Shown: positions 10,496 through 17,960 of the stretch, one piece after another | Layout: the number at the start of each line of letters is the position of its first letter | Position numbering within the stretch: position 1 is the stretch's first letter | Source: an uncultured Bacteroidales bacterium | GTDB lineage: Bacteria > Bacteroidota > Bacteroidia > Bacteroidales > Marinilabiliaceae | Assembly: GCA_937892255.1 (NCBI GenBank) | Contig: CALAUL010000078.1 | Coordinates: forward strand, 38,238-102,237 | DNA: 64,000 bases | Reading direction: 5' to 3' | Translations under genes and position numbers: made by a program | Notes under the pieces: generated by a model | Told to the model about the DNA's origin: nothing | What the model saw: the letters and a program-made list of their open reading frames with translations, nothing else | The model's database searches: none

Positions 10496-11054
10496 TTGTT
10501 TTTATCTTCTTTCCATCCGAGAATGCTTTTCCGACAATAGCTCCCAATTCTATATAGTCATGATTTATCGGGTCGTATGTTATAGGTTTCATTTTCCTTA
10601 TATCTACCTTATCGTCAGTTAACACCTTGTCGTCAATAGATATATTCACGATACGACCTACCAAATGATTGCTCTCCTCGTCATAACTCACAAATTCGCA
10701 CTCCAACGTCATTGGCAATTCATCTATTATCGGTGCATTGACAAACTCGGAACGTGTAGCATGAAATCCTGCTTTTGTGAATTTTTCAGGCTCTTTGTTG
10801 CCCGATACTATTCCTACGTAATCACACGACGTCACATATTCAGCCGTTGCCATACTCACTGTAAACGCTTTTGTTTTGAGAATATTCTTTGTTGTCTTAT
10901 GACCTTCCGACAGACATACGCCAATCATGTTGTCGGTATACATTCCGCCCCAAGCTGCATTCATAGCATTGGGAATTCCTGCTTCGTCGTATGCCACAAC
11001 AATAAACACCGGCATAGGATAAAGCCAACTCCTTACTCCGAAATTCTTACGCAT
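10479..11054 (-). CDS. Flavin reductase-like / flavoredoxin family protein
   Basis: A 191-aa protein of the flavin-reductase-like FMN-binding split-barrel family. It opens with RSWLYPMPVFIV, then NAMNAAWGGMYTD (flavin-contact loop), LSEGHKTTKNI and a conserved FVSYDEESNHLVGRI strand. These proteins bind FMN and pass electrons; the physiological substrate cannot be read from sequence. It lies 11 bp after the ADP-ribosylglycohydrolase gene and overlaps the downstream TlpA-like gene, so the three may be cotranscribed. Confidence 0.82.
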   Translation of the reverse strand: MRKNFGVRSWLYPMPVFIVVAYDEAGIPNAMNAAWGGMYTDNMIGVCLSEGHKTTKNILKTKAFTVSMATAEYVTSCDYVGIVSGNKEPEKFTKAGFHATRSEFVNAPIIDELPMTLECEFVSYDEESNHLVGRIVNISIDDKVLTDDKVDIRKMKPITYDPINHDYIELGAIVGKAFSDGKKIKTNEETI

Positions 11055-11065
11055 ATTCTTTATTT

Positions 11066-11827
11066 TTATATTGCTATTCTCTTTCTATACTCAGCCACAA
11101 CATCAAGCATCTCTTGAGGAAGATACGACAATGTTTTCTTGCTTATCTGCTCCGGTATTCCCCATAAAGCCTCTGCCATAGAACAGGCTATAGCTCCGTT
11201 TGTATCCGTATCTCCGCCATATAGTATCACATTTCTGATAGTCTCTTCAAAGCTCTCACTTTTTGCTATGACATTCATACAAAGTGGCACTGTGCCTTGA
11301 CACGTAACATCAAAATATCCAACCTTATAGTCTCGTTCTAAAAAGTCCGGATAATAACTCTTTGCCAACTCTATAAAGCCACTTTTATCGCCACCCTTTC
11401 GAAAATGGAATATTGCATGTGCCAACGAAACTGCCCCCTTGACACCTTCCGGGTGATTGTGTGTAGGCAATGCTGTTGCCTCTGCTTCGCATTTCACCTC
11501 TTCCAATGTATCAAAAAGCCATGCTACGGGCGAAACTCGCATCGCCGAACCATTTCCATAACTGCCATACGGCTCGTTATTCGTGGAAAACAGCCATCTT
11601 TCAAACGAACCTCCGTATGCACCCATAGGATTAGGATAACGTCTGCACCATGAAAGAAAAGACTCTTTGTAACTCGTCCCTTTCATTATAGCATCTGCCA
11701 CAGCGATAGTACATATCGTATCATCAGTGAAGTCACACTCCGAGGTAAACAATTCAAATTTTGGATTTTCAGTATTGTCAAACTCAAAACGTGAGCCGAC
11801 AATATCTCCAATTATAGCTCCTATCAT
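11066..11827 (-). CDS. ADP-ribosylglycohydrolase family protein
   Basis: A 253-aa DraG/ARH-fold hydrolase. The metal-binding motifs are visible: GDIVGSRFE then FTDDT near the N-terminus, and GGDTDTNGAIA near the C-terminus. Members remove ADP-ribose from proteins, nucleic acids or small molecules; no ADP-ribosyltransferase is encoded nearby, so the substrate is open. I use the ATG at 11827 because it gives the family start MIGAIIGD; the open frame extends further upstream without similarity. Confidence 0.87.
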   Translation of the reverse strand: MIGAIIGDIVGSRFEFDNTENPKFELFTSECDFTDDTICTIAVADAIMKGTSYKESFLSWCRRYPNPMGAYGGSFERWLFSTNNEPYGSYGNGSAMRVSPVAWLFDTLEEVKCEAEATALPTHNHPEGVKGAVSLAHAIFHFRKGGDKSGFIELAKSYYPDFLERDYKVGYFDVTCQGTVPLCMNVIAKSESFEETIRNVILYGGDTDTNGAIACSMAEALWGIPEQISKKTLSYLPQEMLDVVAEYRKRIAI

Positions 11828-11945
11828 TCCCTTGTTATTTATTAAAATTAATTTACTGATTGCAAGGTATGAGATTTTTTTCACAAACCAAAATTTATTT
11901 TTCGGGACGGATTCCGTATGTATCAAAATTACATTTCCAACAAAA

Positions 11946-11979
11946 AAGCTCAATGCAAGAATATCCTCACATTGAGCTT
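11946..11979 (-). terminator. Terminator downstream of the nfn operon
   Basis: A 10-bp stem AAGCTCAATG/CATTGAGCTT (11946-11955 with 11970-11979), followed on the minus strand by a run of T. It lies 30 bp after the nfnB stop. Confidence 0.75.
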
Positions 11980-12008
11980 TTATATATTACTCGTTTGGTT
12001 CTAACGAA

Positions 12009-13478
12009 CTACTTTCCCTGAAACTTCGCATGCATTGAAGCTGCAGCTTTACGTCCATCGCCCATAGCGAGGATAACTGTAGCTCCACCTCGAACGATGT
12101 CTCCACCTGCCCAAACATCGCCTACTGTTGTCTGCAAGCTATCTGTTGCTTCGAGTGTTCCCTTAGACGTGACACCGAGGTCAGGGTGTGAATTAGGAAT
12201 AAGTGGGTTCGGTGATACACCAACAGATACTATTACTAAGTCAACATCCATTGTCTCTATAGCACCCTCAATAGGCACTGGACTTCTGCGTCCGCGTTCA
12301 TCAGGCTCTCCAAGTTCCATCTTCTGAACCTTCATCTGTGCTACACGACCTTTCTCGTCTGCGATATACTCTATAGGGTTAGAAAGCATGATAAATTCTA
12401 CGCCCTCTTCCTTAGCGTGCTTTATCTCCTCGAGACGTGCCGGCATTTCTTCCAAACCTCTACGATAGATAATCATTGCACGCTCTGCACCAAGACGTTT
12501 TGCTGTACGTACTGAATCCATAGCTGTATTACCACCACCTATAACGGCCACATTCTTACCGAAGAAAACAGGTGTATCATACTTCTTATCTGCAGCATGC
12601 ATAAGATTTACACGTGTCAAATACTCGTTTGACGACATGATACCGATGCAGTTCTCGCCCGGTATATTCATGAAACGTGGCAGACCTGCTCCCGATGCAC
12701 AGAAGAACGCTTGAAAACCTTCTTCACGTAAATCGTCCATCGTTGCTGTCTTACCAACGATGAAGTCTGCCTCAAACTTAACGCCCATCTTACGCAAGTT
12801 CTCTATCTCTACATCAACGATGCTGTTTGGCAAACGGAATTCAGGAATTCCATATTTCAATACACCACCTATCTCATGGAGAGCCTCAAATACTGTCACA
12901 TCGTAACCCAACTTAGCCGCCTCACCAGCAAATGTCAAACCAGCAGGACCAGAACCTACAACTGCAACCTTAATGCCGTTTGCAGGCGCAACTTCCGGCA
13001 CTGACATCTTGCCAGACTCTCTTTCATAATCTGCCGCAAAACGCTCTAAATAGCCAATTGCTACAGGTTCCTTCTTCGATTTATGGTAGATACATTTAGA
13101 CTCACACTGTTTCTCTTGTGGACATACACGACCACACACCGCAGGAAGTGTCGATGTTTGCTTAATTGTCTTTGCAGCCTCAAGTATCTCACCTCGCTCT
13201 ATGTTCTTTATAAACTTTGGTATATTGATTTCAACAGGACAACCTGTCATACATGAAGGATTAGGACAATCCAAACAACGTTTAGCTTCGTTCATTGCCT
13301 CTTCAAGTGTCAAACCTTGGTTAACCTCTACATACGATTTGTTACGCACATCAGGTTCAACCTCCAACATCTTTACTCGGGCAAGTGCCATACGATCTTT
13401 TGGTTTGATTGCATCTCTCACCTCTTTGCGCCAAGCTTCTTCACGCTCAGCTTTTAATATATCTTCGTTAATTGCCAT
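12009..13478 (-). CDS. nfnB: NfnB-type large subunit (GltD-like NADPH oxidoreductase)
   Basis: A 489-aa iron-sulfur flavoprotein of the glutamate-synthase small-subunit family. N-terminal cysteines CLDCPNPSCMTGC and CGRVCPQEKQCESKC bind two [4Fe-4S] clusters. FAD (VVGSGPAGL) and NADPH (VIGGGNTAMD) dinucleotide folds follow. Its upstream partner is a ferredoxin-NAD reductase-like gene and no GOGAT large subunit is adjacent, which points to the electron-bifurcating NADH-dependent ferredoxin:NADP+ oxidoreductase (NfnAB) rather than to glutamate synthase. It is often annotated gltA/gltD. Confidence 0.85.
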   Translation of the reverse strand: MAINEDILKAEREEAWRKEVRDAIKPKDRMALARVKMLEVEPDVRNKSYVEVNQGLTLEEAMNEAKRCLDCPNPSCMTGCPVEINIPKFIKNIERGEILEAAKTIKQTSTLPAVCGRVCPQEKQCESKCIYHKSKKEPVAIGYLERFAADYERESGKMSVPEVAPANGIKVAVVGSGPAGLTFAGEAAKLGYDVTVFEALHEIGGVLKYGIPEFRLPNSIVDVEIENLRKMGVKFEADFIVGKTATMDDLREEGFQAFFCASGAGLPRFMNIPGENCIGIMSSNEYLTRVNLMHAADKKYDTPVFFGKNVAVIGGGNTAMDSVRTAKRLGAERAMIIYRRGLEEMPARLEEIKHAKEEGVEFIMLSNPIEYIADEKGRVAQMKVQKMELGEPDERGRRSPVPIEGAIETMDVDLVIVSVGVSPNPLIPNSHPDLGVTSKGTLEATDSLQTTVGDVWAGGDIVRGGATVILAMGDGRKAAASMHAKFQGK

Positions 13479-13519
13479 ATCTTCTATTTGTTTATTAACG
13501 TCAACTTCTTTTTTTCTAA

Positions 13520-14347
13520 CTACTTACTCGCCATATATGCCTCGTAAGCCTCTTTCTCCTCGGCCTTATATCCTGCCATACGACTGAGCATTTCGTCAAA
13601 GTCTACCTGATGTGCGTCAAATTCAGGTCCATCTACACAAACGAATTTTGTCTTTCCGCCTACTGTGACACGACATGCTCCACACATGCCTGTTCCGTCT
13701 ACCATCACAGTGTTCAATGATACTACTGTTGGTATGTCGTATTTTTTCGTAGTAAGTGAAGCAAACTTCATCATTATCGCCGGACCGATGACTACAGCCT
13801 CCGAAACCTTTTCACGAGCTACAACATCTTCGATGCCCTGTGTCACGAGTCCTTTCTGACCATAAGATCCGTCGTCTGTCATGATTATCACTTCGTCAGA
13901 ACTACGTCTTACTTCTTCTTCAAGTATTATGAGGTCTTTTGTACGTGCTGCAAGTACTGATATAACCTTGTTGCCTGCAGCCTTGTGCGCTTCTATAATT
14001 GGCAAAAGAGGAGCAACACCTACTCCTCCACCACAACAAAGTACGGCTCCTTCTTGCTTTTCTATCTTTGTTGCCTGACCAAGCGGTCCAACTAAATCTG
14101 TGACATAATCACCCACATTAAGCGATGTGAGTTTATGCGACGATACTCCTATACGCTGTACTACCAACGTTATTGTACCTTTCTCAATATCCGAACCGGC
14201 TATGGTCAACGGAATACGTTCGCCATCTTCTCCAACACGTACTATCACAAAGTGACCTGCTCTACGTGCCTTGGCGATGCGTGGAGCCTCTATCTCGAGC
14301 TTCACAACATTTTCGGAAAAATGTTCCTTACCAACAATTAAATTCAT
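13520..14347 (-). CDS. nfnA: NfnA-type small subunit, FAD/NAD-binding, [2Fe-2S]
   Basis: A 275-aa protein with the fold of dihydroorotate dehydrogenase electron-transfer subunits. It has an FAD-binding barrel (RIPLTIAGSD), an NAD-binding half (CCGGGVGVAPLLP) and a C-terminal [2Fe-2S] loop GMCGACRV plus KFVCVDGPEF. With NfnB, 41 bp downstream, it would form the soluble transhydrogenase balancing NADH, NADPH and ferredoxin in anaerobes. The ATG at 14347 gives the family start (MNLIVGKE); the frame continues upstream without similarity. Confidence 0.85.
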   Translation of the reverse strand: MNLIVGKEHFSENVVKLEIEAPRIAKARRAGHFVIVRVGEDGERIPLTIAGSDIEKGTITLVVQRIGVSSHKLTSLNVGDYVTDLVGPLGQATKIEKQEGAVLCCGGGVGVAPLLPIIEAHKAAGNKVISVLAARTKDLIILEEEVRRSSDEVIIMTDDGSYGQKGLVTQGIEDVVAREKVSEAVVIGPAIMMKFASLTTKKYDIPTVVSLNTVMVDGTGMCGACRVTVGGKTKFVCVDGPEFDAHQVDFDEMLSRMAGYKAEEKEAYEAYMASK

Positions 14348-14631
14348 AATACCTATATATATTATTTTCTTCTTATTTTCTATGCTTTCACGTGCTATAA
14401 AACACAATGACACATTTCATTCGCAAAATTCGTAAAAATATTTTCTATTACGGAATGTTTTGGCTATTTATATGTAGTCTAAACAGAGTTATTCCGTCCC
14501 GAATCATGGCATTGCTTCTTGCGCACTGTGCTATATATCAGTGCGTTATATTTACCATATATATCATTGCTCTTGTGGTTTCTTTTCTTGATGCTGTTAA
14601 AAATTACGTGTTTCACCTAATGAGACATACT

Positions 14632-15336
14632 CTATTCCAAAGAGATTTCAACAAGTTTTTCAATGTGCAACTGCATCGTGTCCAAATATGGCAACGGACA
14701 ATTGTCTTCATTAAGAGCCAACGGCAACTCGGTGCAACCGAGTATGACGGCTTCTATACCGTGCATTTTCTGCATTTCTTGTATCTGCTCAATAAGTGCC
14801 GCTTGCGATGATGGTTTCACTATCCCCATCTCCAATTCGTCGATTATTATGCTTGATATTTTGGCTTTGTTGTCGTCATCAGGTGTTATCACTTCGACTC
14901 CTGCCGAGATAAAGTCTTGTTTAAAAAAGTCCATTTTCATCGTATAGAGCGTGCCAAGCAATCCTACTTTACGGAAGCAACGACGTTTCGCTTCATCACA
15001 TGTTATCTTCGGTAGACTTATCAACGGTACGTCACTCTTTGCTTTAAGTCGTTTTGCCAAACTATGGTACACCACATGTACCGTATTGCACGCTAAGGCT
15101 ATTATTTCACATTTGCAGCCGAGCAGGTTCTCTATTTTCTCCCACATGTATTGCTCCAACTGCTCGAGTTCTCCGGCTTTCAGATATTCAAAGAACTTGT
15201 ACATATCAACACTTTCGATAGCAATCTCCGGAAAACGGCCTCCTCCGCATGAGTCACAGATCATACGGTTAATTTCTTTGTAGTATATCAGTGTAGATTC
15301 CGGACCCATGCCACCTACCAATCCTATCTTCTTCAT
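14632..15336 (-). CDS. Aspartate/glutamate racemase family protein
   Basis: A 234-aa two-domain racemase. The start KKIGLVGGMGPEST is diagnostic. The two catalytic cysteines appear in LACNTVH (first half) and LGCTELPL (second half), as in PLP-independent Asp/Glu racemases. It likely interconverts L- and D-aspartate or a related amino acid in the cytoplasm. It stands alone: 284 bp separate it from nfnA and about 80 bp from the broken vanZ upstream. Confidence 0.88.
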   Translation of the reverse strand: MKKIGLVGGMGPESTLIYYKEINRMICDSCGGGRFPEIAIESVDMYKFFEYLKAGELEQLEQYMWEKIENLLGCKCEIIALACNTVHVVYHSLAKRLKAKSDVPLISLPKITCDEAKRRCFRKVGLLGTLYTMKMDFFKQDFISAGVEVITPDDDNKAKISSIIIDELEMGIVKPSSQAALIEQIQEMQKMHGIEAVILGCTELPLALNEDNCPLPYLDTMQLHIEKLVEISLE

Positions 15337-15414
15337 AATTGTTATGTGTTTTTTTGTTCGTTAATAATCGCTTTGCGTCCTGTCGGATTATCGTCGTTGA
15401 TTCATAAATGAGAC

Positions 15415-15787
15415 TTATTCGGCTCTTCTACGAAGATTTCGCCACACCCACACATAAGCCACACTCCCGACAACTCCACCCATCACGTCAAACAGCCAAT
15501 CTATACCGAAGCCATTCTCCCGGCACACACGACTGATGCAACTCGTCAAAGGCTCCATACAACATCACGAACACCACAGGAATCCATACACGCAAATACT
15601 CTTTCGTGTCAAAACCAAACGCCACCCAAAATGCCAACCCGGCAAAACAGACAAGGTGAACCAACTTGTCCGCATTAAAGAACGTCGGCATGGCTTCTAT
15701 ATGTTCCTTCGACGACAAATAGCAACTCACACCGATGATAAACAACGCAGGTATCCACCTCAACACTCTAACAGTCATACTGCTCAT
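15415..15787 (-). pseudogene. VanZ-like membrane protein, frameshifted
   Basis: The frame from 15787 gives a VanZ-like protein through GAFDELHQSCVPG and then runs into a stop at 15488. From CCGG at about 15528 the neighbouring frame continues the family: ENGFGIDWLFDVMGG, then VVGSVAYVWVW to a TAA at 15415-15417. A loss of two bases in a GAGA tract, or an equivalent indel, would explain the break. It is either a true pseudogene or a sequencing/assembly error. The three or four hydrophobic segments are otherwise normal. Confidence 0.75.
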
Positions 15788-15870
15788 ATCCTCTTGTGAA
15801 ATATGCTTATAAATACAAAGAAAGGACAAGCCTGACGACTTATCCTTTCTATCTTTTATGCAGAGTACAA

Positions 15871-16026
15871 TTACTTCTTATTAAAGAAATTCTTTACCTC
15901 GTCAGTAACTACCATTTCTTCCTGAAATGTGTACGCACCGGTCTTAGGCGACTTAACCATCTTGATAGCTTTTACGTAGCCTTTACCTTCACCTTTCTGC
16001 AATGTTGCAACTACTTTCTTTGCCAT
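15871..16026 (-). CDS. DUF4295 small basic protein
   Basis: A 51-aa lysine-rich protein (starts MAKKVVATLQKGEGKGY, ends EVKNFFNKK). DUF4295 is typically found directly after rpmG in Bacteroidota and is presumed ribosome-associated; that role is inferred from context only. It starts 11 bp after the rpmG stop, so it belongs to the same operon. Confidence 0.88.
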   Translation of the reverse strand: MAKKVVATLQKGEGKGYVKAIKMVKSPKTGAYTFQEEMVVTDEVKNFFNKK

Positions 16027-16037
16027 AGTTCAATATT

Positions 16038-16226
16038 TTATTTTATTTCACGGTGAAGCGTAACACGCTTCAAAAATGGATTATACTTTCTCTGCTCCAT
16101 ACGGTCAGGATTGTTCTTACGATTCTTAACCGTAATGTAACGCGACATACCTGGTACGCCGCTTTCCTTCTGCTCTGTGCACTCAAGGATTACCTGTACA
16201 CGATTACCTTTAGCTTTCTTAGCCAT
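16038..16226 (-). CDS. rpmG: 50S ribosomal protein L33
   Basis: A 62-aa L33. The segments [25 protein letters not shown] and the C-terminal [11 protein letters not shown] are diagnostic. Only one cysteine is present, so it is the zinc-free form. It is in an operon with rpmB (16 bp upstream) and DUF4295. Confidence 0.95.
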   Translation of the reverse strand: MAKKAKGNRVQVILECTEQKESGVPGMSRYITVKNRKNNPDRMEQRKYNPFLKRVTLHREIK

Positions 16227-16242
16227 AATGTATGTCTGTTAA

Positions 16243-16479
16243 TTATTTGATGTAACCTTTTTCTATCGCACGCTTAATAGCTGACTTAACACCTATCTTG
16301 TTAATCAAACGAAGACCGGCGCAAGACACCTTCAACGTTACCCAAGTGTTATCCTCAGGTATGTAAAATTTCTTAACGAAAAGATTTGGCTCAAATCTTC
16401 TCTTTGTTCTTCTCTTAGAGTGAGAAACATTGTTTCCCGTCATAAAAGAGATGCCTGTTATTTGACAAATTTTCGACAT
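16243..16479 (-). CDS. rpmB: 50S ribosomal protein L28
   Basis: A 78-aa L28: [21 protein letters not shown], then [11 protein letters not shown] and [11 protein letters not shown]. Cysteines C5 and C53 are not paired into zinc motifs. It is the first gene of the rpmB-rpmG-DUF4295 operon. Two upstream promoter candidates are visible, at 16519-16526 and 16695-16725. Confidence 0.95.
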   Translation of the reverse strand: MSKICQITGISFMTGNNVSHSKRRTKRRFEPNLFVKKFYIPEDNTWVTLKVSCAGLRLINKIGVKSAIKRAIEKGYIK

Positions 16480-16518
16480 TGCTTAATTTCTTTTCAGATA
16501 CTTTTTTCAAACACGTGC

Positions 16519-16526
16519 GCAAAGTA
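16519..16526 (-). promoter_or_regulatory. Proximal rpmB promoter, -7 element
   Basis: The minus strand reads TACTTTGC about 40 nt before the rpmB ATG, next to a long T tract. The -33 element is not well defined. Confidence 0.4.
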
Positions 16527-16694
16527 CGACATTTATTTTCAAAAAAACAAGACTTTCATACATTTTAATTTGTACGGACCCTTTCGTCTACTTACACAAG
16601 GCTGCATCTTCCTCGCTTTTTTCGCAGACTCTATGGTCATGGAGAAGCTCGTCTTTATTCCTAAGTAAATACTATGACCCACTTTTCACGGCGA

Positions 16695-16725
16695 CAAAAT
16701 TATATATTATTTACTTGACAGCAAA
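16695..16725 (-). promoter_or_regulatory. Distal promoter upstream of rpmB
   Basis: Minus strand TTTG (16725-16722), a 19-nt spacer and TAATTTTG (16702-16695) match the Bacteroidota consensus. The transcript would start near 16688, about 210 nt before rpmB. Confidence 0.55.
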
Positions 16726-16807
16726 TACTTACACCCTTTTTATTTTTTTTTAACCTCTTTACTGCCTCCTTTAATAATCTGTTATTATCGGAATAACATT
16801 GTTTGAA

Positions 16808-17284
16808 CTATTTTTTCAAGAAACTTTTTAATAGTTCCATGACAGACTCTGCACTTTCTGATATATTCCTTTCTCTGTCTCCTTTAAGATTCAGACACTT
16901 ACATTCAGTAACTTCACGTGTTGCAACAGCTATACACACCGTTCCTACAGGTTTCTCCGGTGTTCCACCTCCAGGTCCGGCAACTCCCGATGTCGCTACC
17001 CCGTAGTCTGTATCCATCAATAGTCGTACGCCCTCCGCCATCTGCTTGACAACGGCTTCACTCACCGCTCCGTACTGACGCAATGCTTCTCCTCGAACAC
17101 CTAATACTCGCTCTTTTATCTCGTTGCTGTAACTTATCACGCCTCCTTTATAGTACGCCGAACTGCCGGGAATAACTGTTATGCGATGTCCTATAAGTCC
17201 ACCTGTACAACTCTCTGCCGTTGAGAGTGTCTCCCCTCTCTCAGATAGCAATTGCCCGATTTCCTTGCTTAATTGAGTCTCCAT
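16808..17284 (-). CDS. pncC: CinA C-terminal domain: nicotinamide-nucleotide amidohydrolase
   Basis: A 158-aa stand-alone CinA_C domain. It shows [15 protein letters not shown] (active-site Ser/Cys loop), [15 protein letters not shown], and the glycine-rich [17 protein letters not shown]. The family deamidates NMN to NaMN in pyridine-nucleotide salvage; the N-terminal MoCF-like domain of full CinA is absent. It sits upstream of the L28/L33 operon. Confidence 0.9.
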   Translation of the reverse strand: METQLSKEIGQLLSERGETLSTAESCTGGLIGHRITVIPGSSAYYKGGVISYSNEIKERVLGVRGEALRQYGAVSEAVVKQMAEGVRLLMDTDYGVATSGVAGPGGGTPEKPVGTVCIAVATREVTECKCLNLKGDRERNISESAESVMELLKSFLKK

Positions 17285-17314
17285 CTTTGTTGATATATAA
17301 TATGCTTCTTTTCT

Positions 17315-17935
17315 TTATTCTTTTATATAGTCTATTCGTCGCAAAATCTTCCCATTTGCCATCTTCGTGTCTTTTCCATATATATATGTATATCCGGACT
17401 GTTTCATTCGCTCTCCCAATTCTGCTTCGTTTATCTGATGATGTACCGCTTGCAACGTATTCAACTGCTCCATATATGGAGAGTCAGAGACAAAACCCTC
17501 ACTTGGGTTTATCTGTATCACACACGACACATACTGCGGCTTTACTCGTTTAAGTACTGCTACAAACTTGTCATATCCAATGTATTCTATTAGCAAATTG
17601 GCTATCACTCTGTCCGCTTTAGGAAGTTCTACTCCTTCTTCCATAAGGTCGACACATATCGGATCAAATCTCCCTCCTATATCACCATACCTCGTTACAC
17701 ATTCATCAAGATACTCTTTGTTAATATCTACTCCATATACTTTATTACAATTGCTTCCCTCGATGTACTCCAACCCATTTCCACCTGCTATACCCAATAT
17801 CATAAGTATTTCTCCTCTACATGAAGCTATCTGTTCCGACATTATCTCATTGAGAGCTTGCAATTGTGCTATACTTTCCAACTTCATGTGTCCTTCATAT
17901 ACTTCCAACGGTATATCTCTCCACGGATTATTCAT
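17315..17935 (-). CDS. Class I SAM-dependent methyltransferase
   Basis: A 206-aa Rossmann-fold methyltransferase: motif I ILGIAGGNGLEYI (~residues 45-57), motif II VYGVDINKEYLD, and an acidic CVDLMEEG before motif IV. The substrate is unknown. The region after the core (QINPSEGFVSDSPY) is not assignable. It lies 25 bp downstream of the RSH gene and may share its transcript. Confidence 0.78.
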   Translation of the reverse strand: MNNPWRDIPLEVYEGHMKLESIAQLQALNEIMSEQIASCRGEILMILGIAGGNGLEYIEGSNCNKVYGVDINKEYLDECVTRYGDIGGRFDPICVDLMEEGVELPKADRVIANLLIEYIGYDKFVAVLKRVKPQYVSCVIQINPSEGFVSDSPYMEQLNTLQAVHHQINEAELGERMKQSGYTYIYGKDTKMANGKILRRIDYIKE

Positions 17936-17960
17936 TTTTACCTACTCTATGTATGTGTTA

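Larger units (their letters stand above)
16480..16807 (-). other. Intergenic region upstream of rpmB
   Basis: It holds two promoter candidates on the minus strand and about 150 nt between them with a GGTCAT/ATGACC inverted repeat. No gene is recognised. It could be a long rpmB leader or carry a small RNA. Confidence 0.4.

Noticed and set aside
12009..13478. Glutamate synthase small subunit gltD
   Set aside because: No large GOGAT subunit is adjacent and the direct partner is an NfnA-type reductase, so NfnB is the better call.
14407..14811. 134-codon plus-strand frame
   Set aside because: Its second half is antisense to the racemase gene and the first half has a composition typical of AT-rich noncoding DNA.
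16530..16690. Signal recognition particle RNA upstream of rpmB
   Set aside because: A GCAGCC stretch was suggestive, but the conserved GGAA-capped helix and its partner strand are not present.
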